From assembly GCA_965262785.1 (NCBI GenBank), contig OZ253559.1, forward strand, positions 3,658,001-3,722,000: a stretch of DNA of 64,000 nucleotides, read 5' to 3'. Below the pieces are notes generated by a model that searched no databases, was not told the DNA's origin, and was given only the letters and a program-made list of their open reading frames with translations. The stretch comes from G965218495 sp965262785. Its GTDB lineage: Bacteria; Bacteroidota; Rhodothermia; Rhodothermales; Bin80. Numbering within the stretch: position 1 is the stretch's first letter; each line of letters opens with the position of its first letter. A program made the translations under genes and the position numbers. Positions 63,165 to 64,000 of the stretch are shown here, piece after piece.

Positions 63165-64000
63165 ATGCCCGCTCAGTTTGTATACCGCTTTGGCAACGGC
63201 AGGACGGAAGGAAAGAAAGAGATGAAGGCGCTACTCGGAGGCAAAGGAGCGAATTTGGCTGAAATGAGCGCTATAGGCTTGCCCGTGCCCCCCGGCTTCA
63301 CGGTGACGACCGAGACGTGTCGGTATTACAGCCAGCATGACCACCAATGGCCCGCCGGCCTTGCGAAACAAGTAGAGTCTGGCCTACGGCACATTGAGGA
63401 GGCGCTGAATCGCACGCTTGGGGACGCCAAGAGACCATTGTTGGTATCCGTGCGCAGCGGCGCGGCGCAGTCGATGCCCGGCATGATGGATACCGTGCTG
63501 AACCTTGGGCTAAACGACGAGGTCGTCGAAGGCCTTGCTGCCGAGACCGGCAACGCGCGCTTCGCCTATGACGCCTACCGGCGATTCATAGACATGTTTG
63601 GCAATGTCGTCATGGGCGTAAGCCACGACCTGTTTGAGCACGCGCTTGACAACATGAAGCGCGGAAAGGGTGTCAAAGATGATATTGACTTGGATGCGAA
63701 TGACCTTAAGGCCCTGGTGGCAGAATTCAAAGCTATTTACCAGGCCCGTACCTCGCACCCGTTCCCATCGGACCCACAAGAGCAGCTGCGGCATGCCATC
63801 AATGCAGTATTCGGCTCATGGGACAGCGCCCGGGCGATAAAGTATCGGCAGATCAACCGCATAACGGGACTGCTGGGCACCGCCGTGAACGTCCAAGCCA
63901 TGGTATACGGCAACATGGGCAAGACCAGTGGCACAGGCGTGTGCTTTACGCGCAATCCCTCAACCGGTGTGCGGGAGCTTTACGGCGAATATCTGGTCAA
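63165..64000 (+). CDS. ppdK: Pyruvate, phosphate dikinase (5' part, continues beyond the window)
   Basis: The enzyme interconverts pyruvate and phosphoenolpyruvate with ATP and phosphate. The N-terminal nucleotide-binding domain is clear: YRFGNGRTEGKKEMKALLGG, then GANLAEMSAIGLPVPPGFTV, RPLLVSVRSGAAQSMPGMMD and TGTGVCFTRNPSTGV. 278 codons are in the window with no stop. Divergent from topA with 200 bases between. Confidence 0.95.
   Translation, partial: MPAQFVYRFGNGRTEGKKEMKALLGGKGANLAEMSAIGLPVPPGFTVTTETCRYYSQHDHQWPAGLAKQVESGLRHIEEALNRTLGDAKRPLLVSVRSGAAQSMPGMMDTVLNLGLNDEVVEGLAAETGNARFAYDAYRRFIDMFGNVVMGVSHDLFEHALDNMKRGKGVKDDIDLDANDLKALVAEFKAIYQARTSHPFPSDPQEQLRHAINAVFGSWDSARAIKYRQINRITGLLGTAVNVQAMVYGNMGKTSGTGVCFTRNPSTGVRELYGEYLV

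Overview
The window reads as a chromosomal segment of a member of the Bacteroidota/Rhodothermota group. The evidence is a folP-cdaA pair, a DUF4292 lipoprotein behind NAD kinase, a GH3-family protein, a NapH-like polyferredoxin paired with an FAD oxidoreductase, a long TopA with repeated C-terminal modules, and one TATATTTG promoter of the TAnnTTTG type. No tRNA or rRNA gene and no CRISPR array was seen. Species cannot be named from this sequence.

Layout. 0-10 kb: citrate synthase, an orphan protein, a Tn5-like IS with a DruA-type domain, a membrane GAF-like protein, the folP-cdaA-pcm operon and a GH3 protein. 10-16 kb: two tandem inositol-monophosphatase genes, one split by a two-gene IS256-family element, then a sulfotransferase/class IV aminotransferase pair. 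16-21 kb: a two-gene ATPase / ATPase-TPR cassette. 22-33 kb: queE, a thioesterase, a metallo-hydrolase, an NTF2-like lipoprotein, a polyferredoxin-oxidoreductase pair, nadK, a DUF4292 lipoprotein, lpdA and metG. 33-37 kb: hisB-proC-hisH-hisA-hisF. 37-60 kb: an accessory zone with an IS1634-like element, two copies of a CTAG-targeting IS, a second copy of the DruA/Tn5-like IS, decayed genes, a segmental duplication and a four-intron group II nest. 60-64 kb: topA and the start of ppdK.

The most unusual structure lies at 50323-55685. A 5363-bp block on the minus strand interrupts a plus-strand transposase and resolves into four group II introns. Outer intron F contains intron A. A contains intron B (in its domain IV region) and intron C (in the 3' strand of its domain V). 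Each has its own GUGYG 5' end, domain V and matching EBS1/IBS1 pair. Only B and C encode reverse transcriptases. Removing the block rejoins the transposase exactly in frame.

Three other mobile-element observations stand out. The IS256-family element carries, upstream of and translationally coupled to its transposase, a paralogue in which all three DDE residues are replaced (D to R, D to P, E to R). The Tn5-like IS is fused to a DUF4338/DruA-type domain and makes 8-bp duplications centred on CTAG. Four insertions of two unrelated IS types chose CTAG sites. The ATPase/ATPase-TPR pair, with ten nearly identical 43-residue repeats, is a candidate sensor or defence cassette. Housekeeping genes around these elements look intact.
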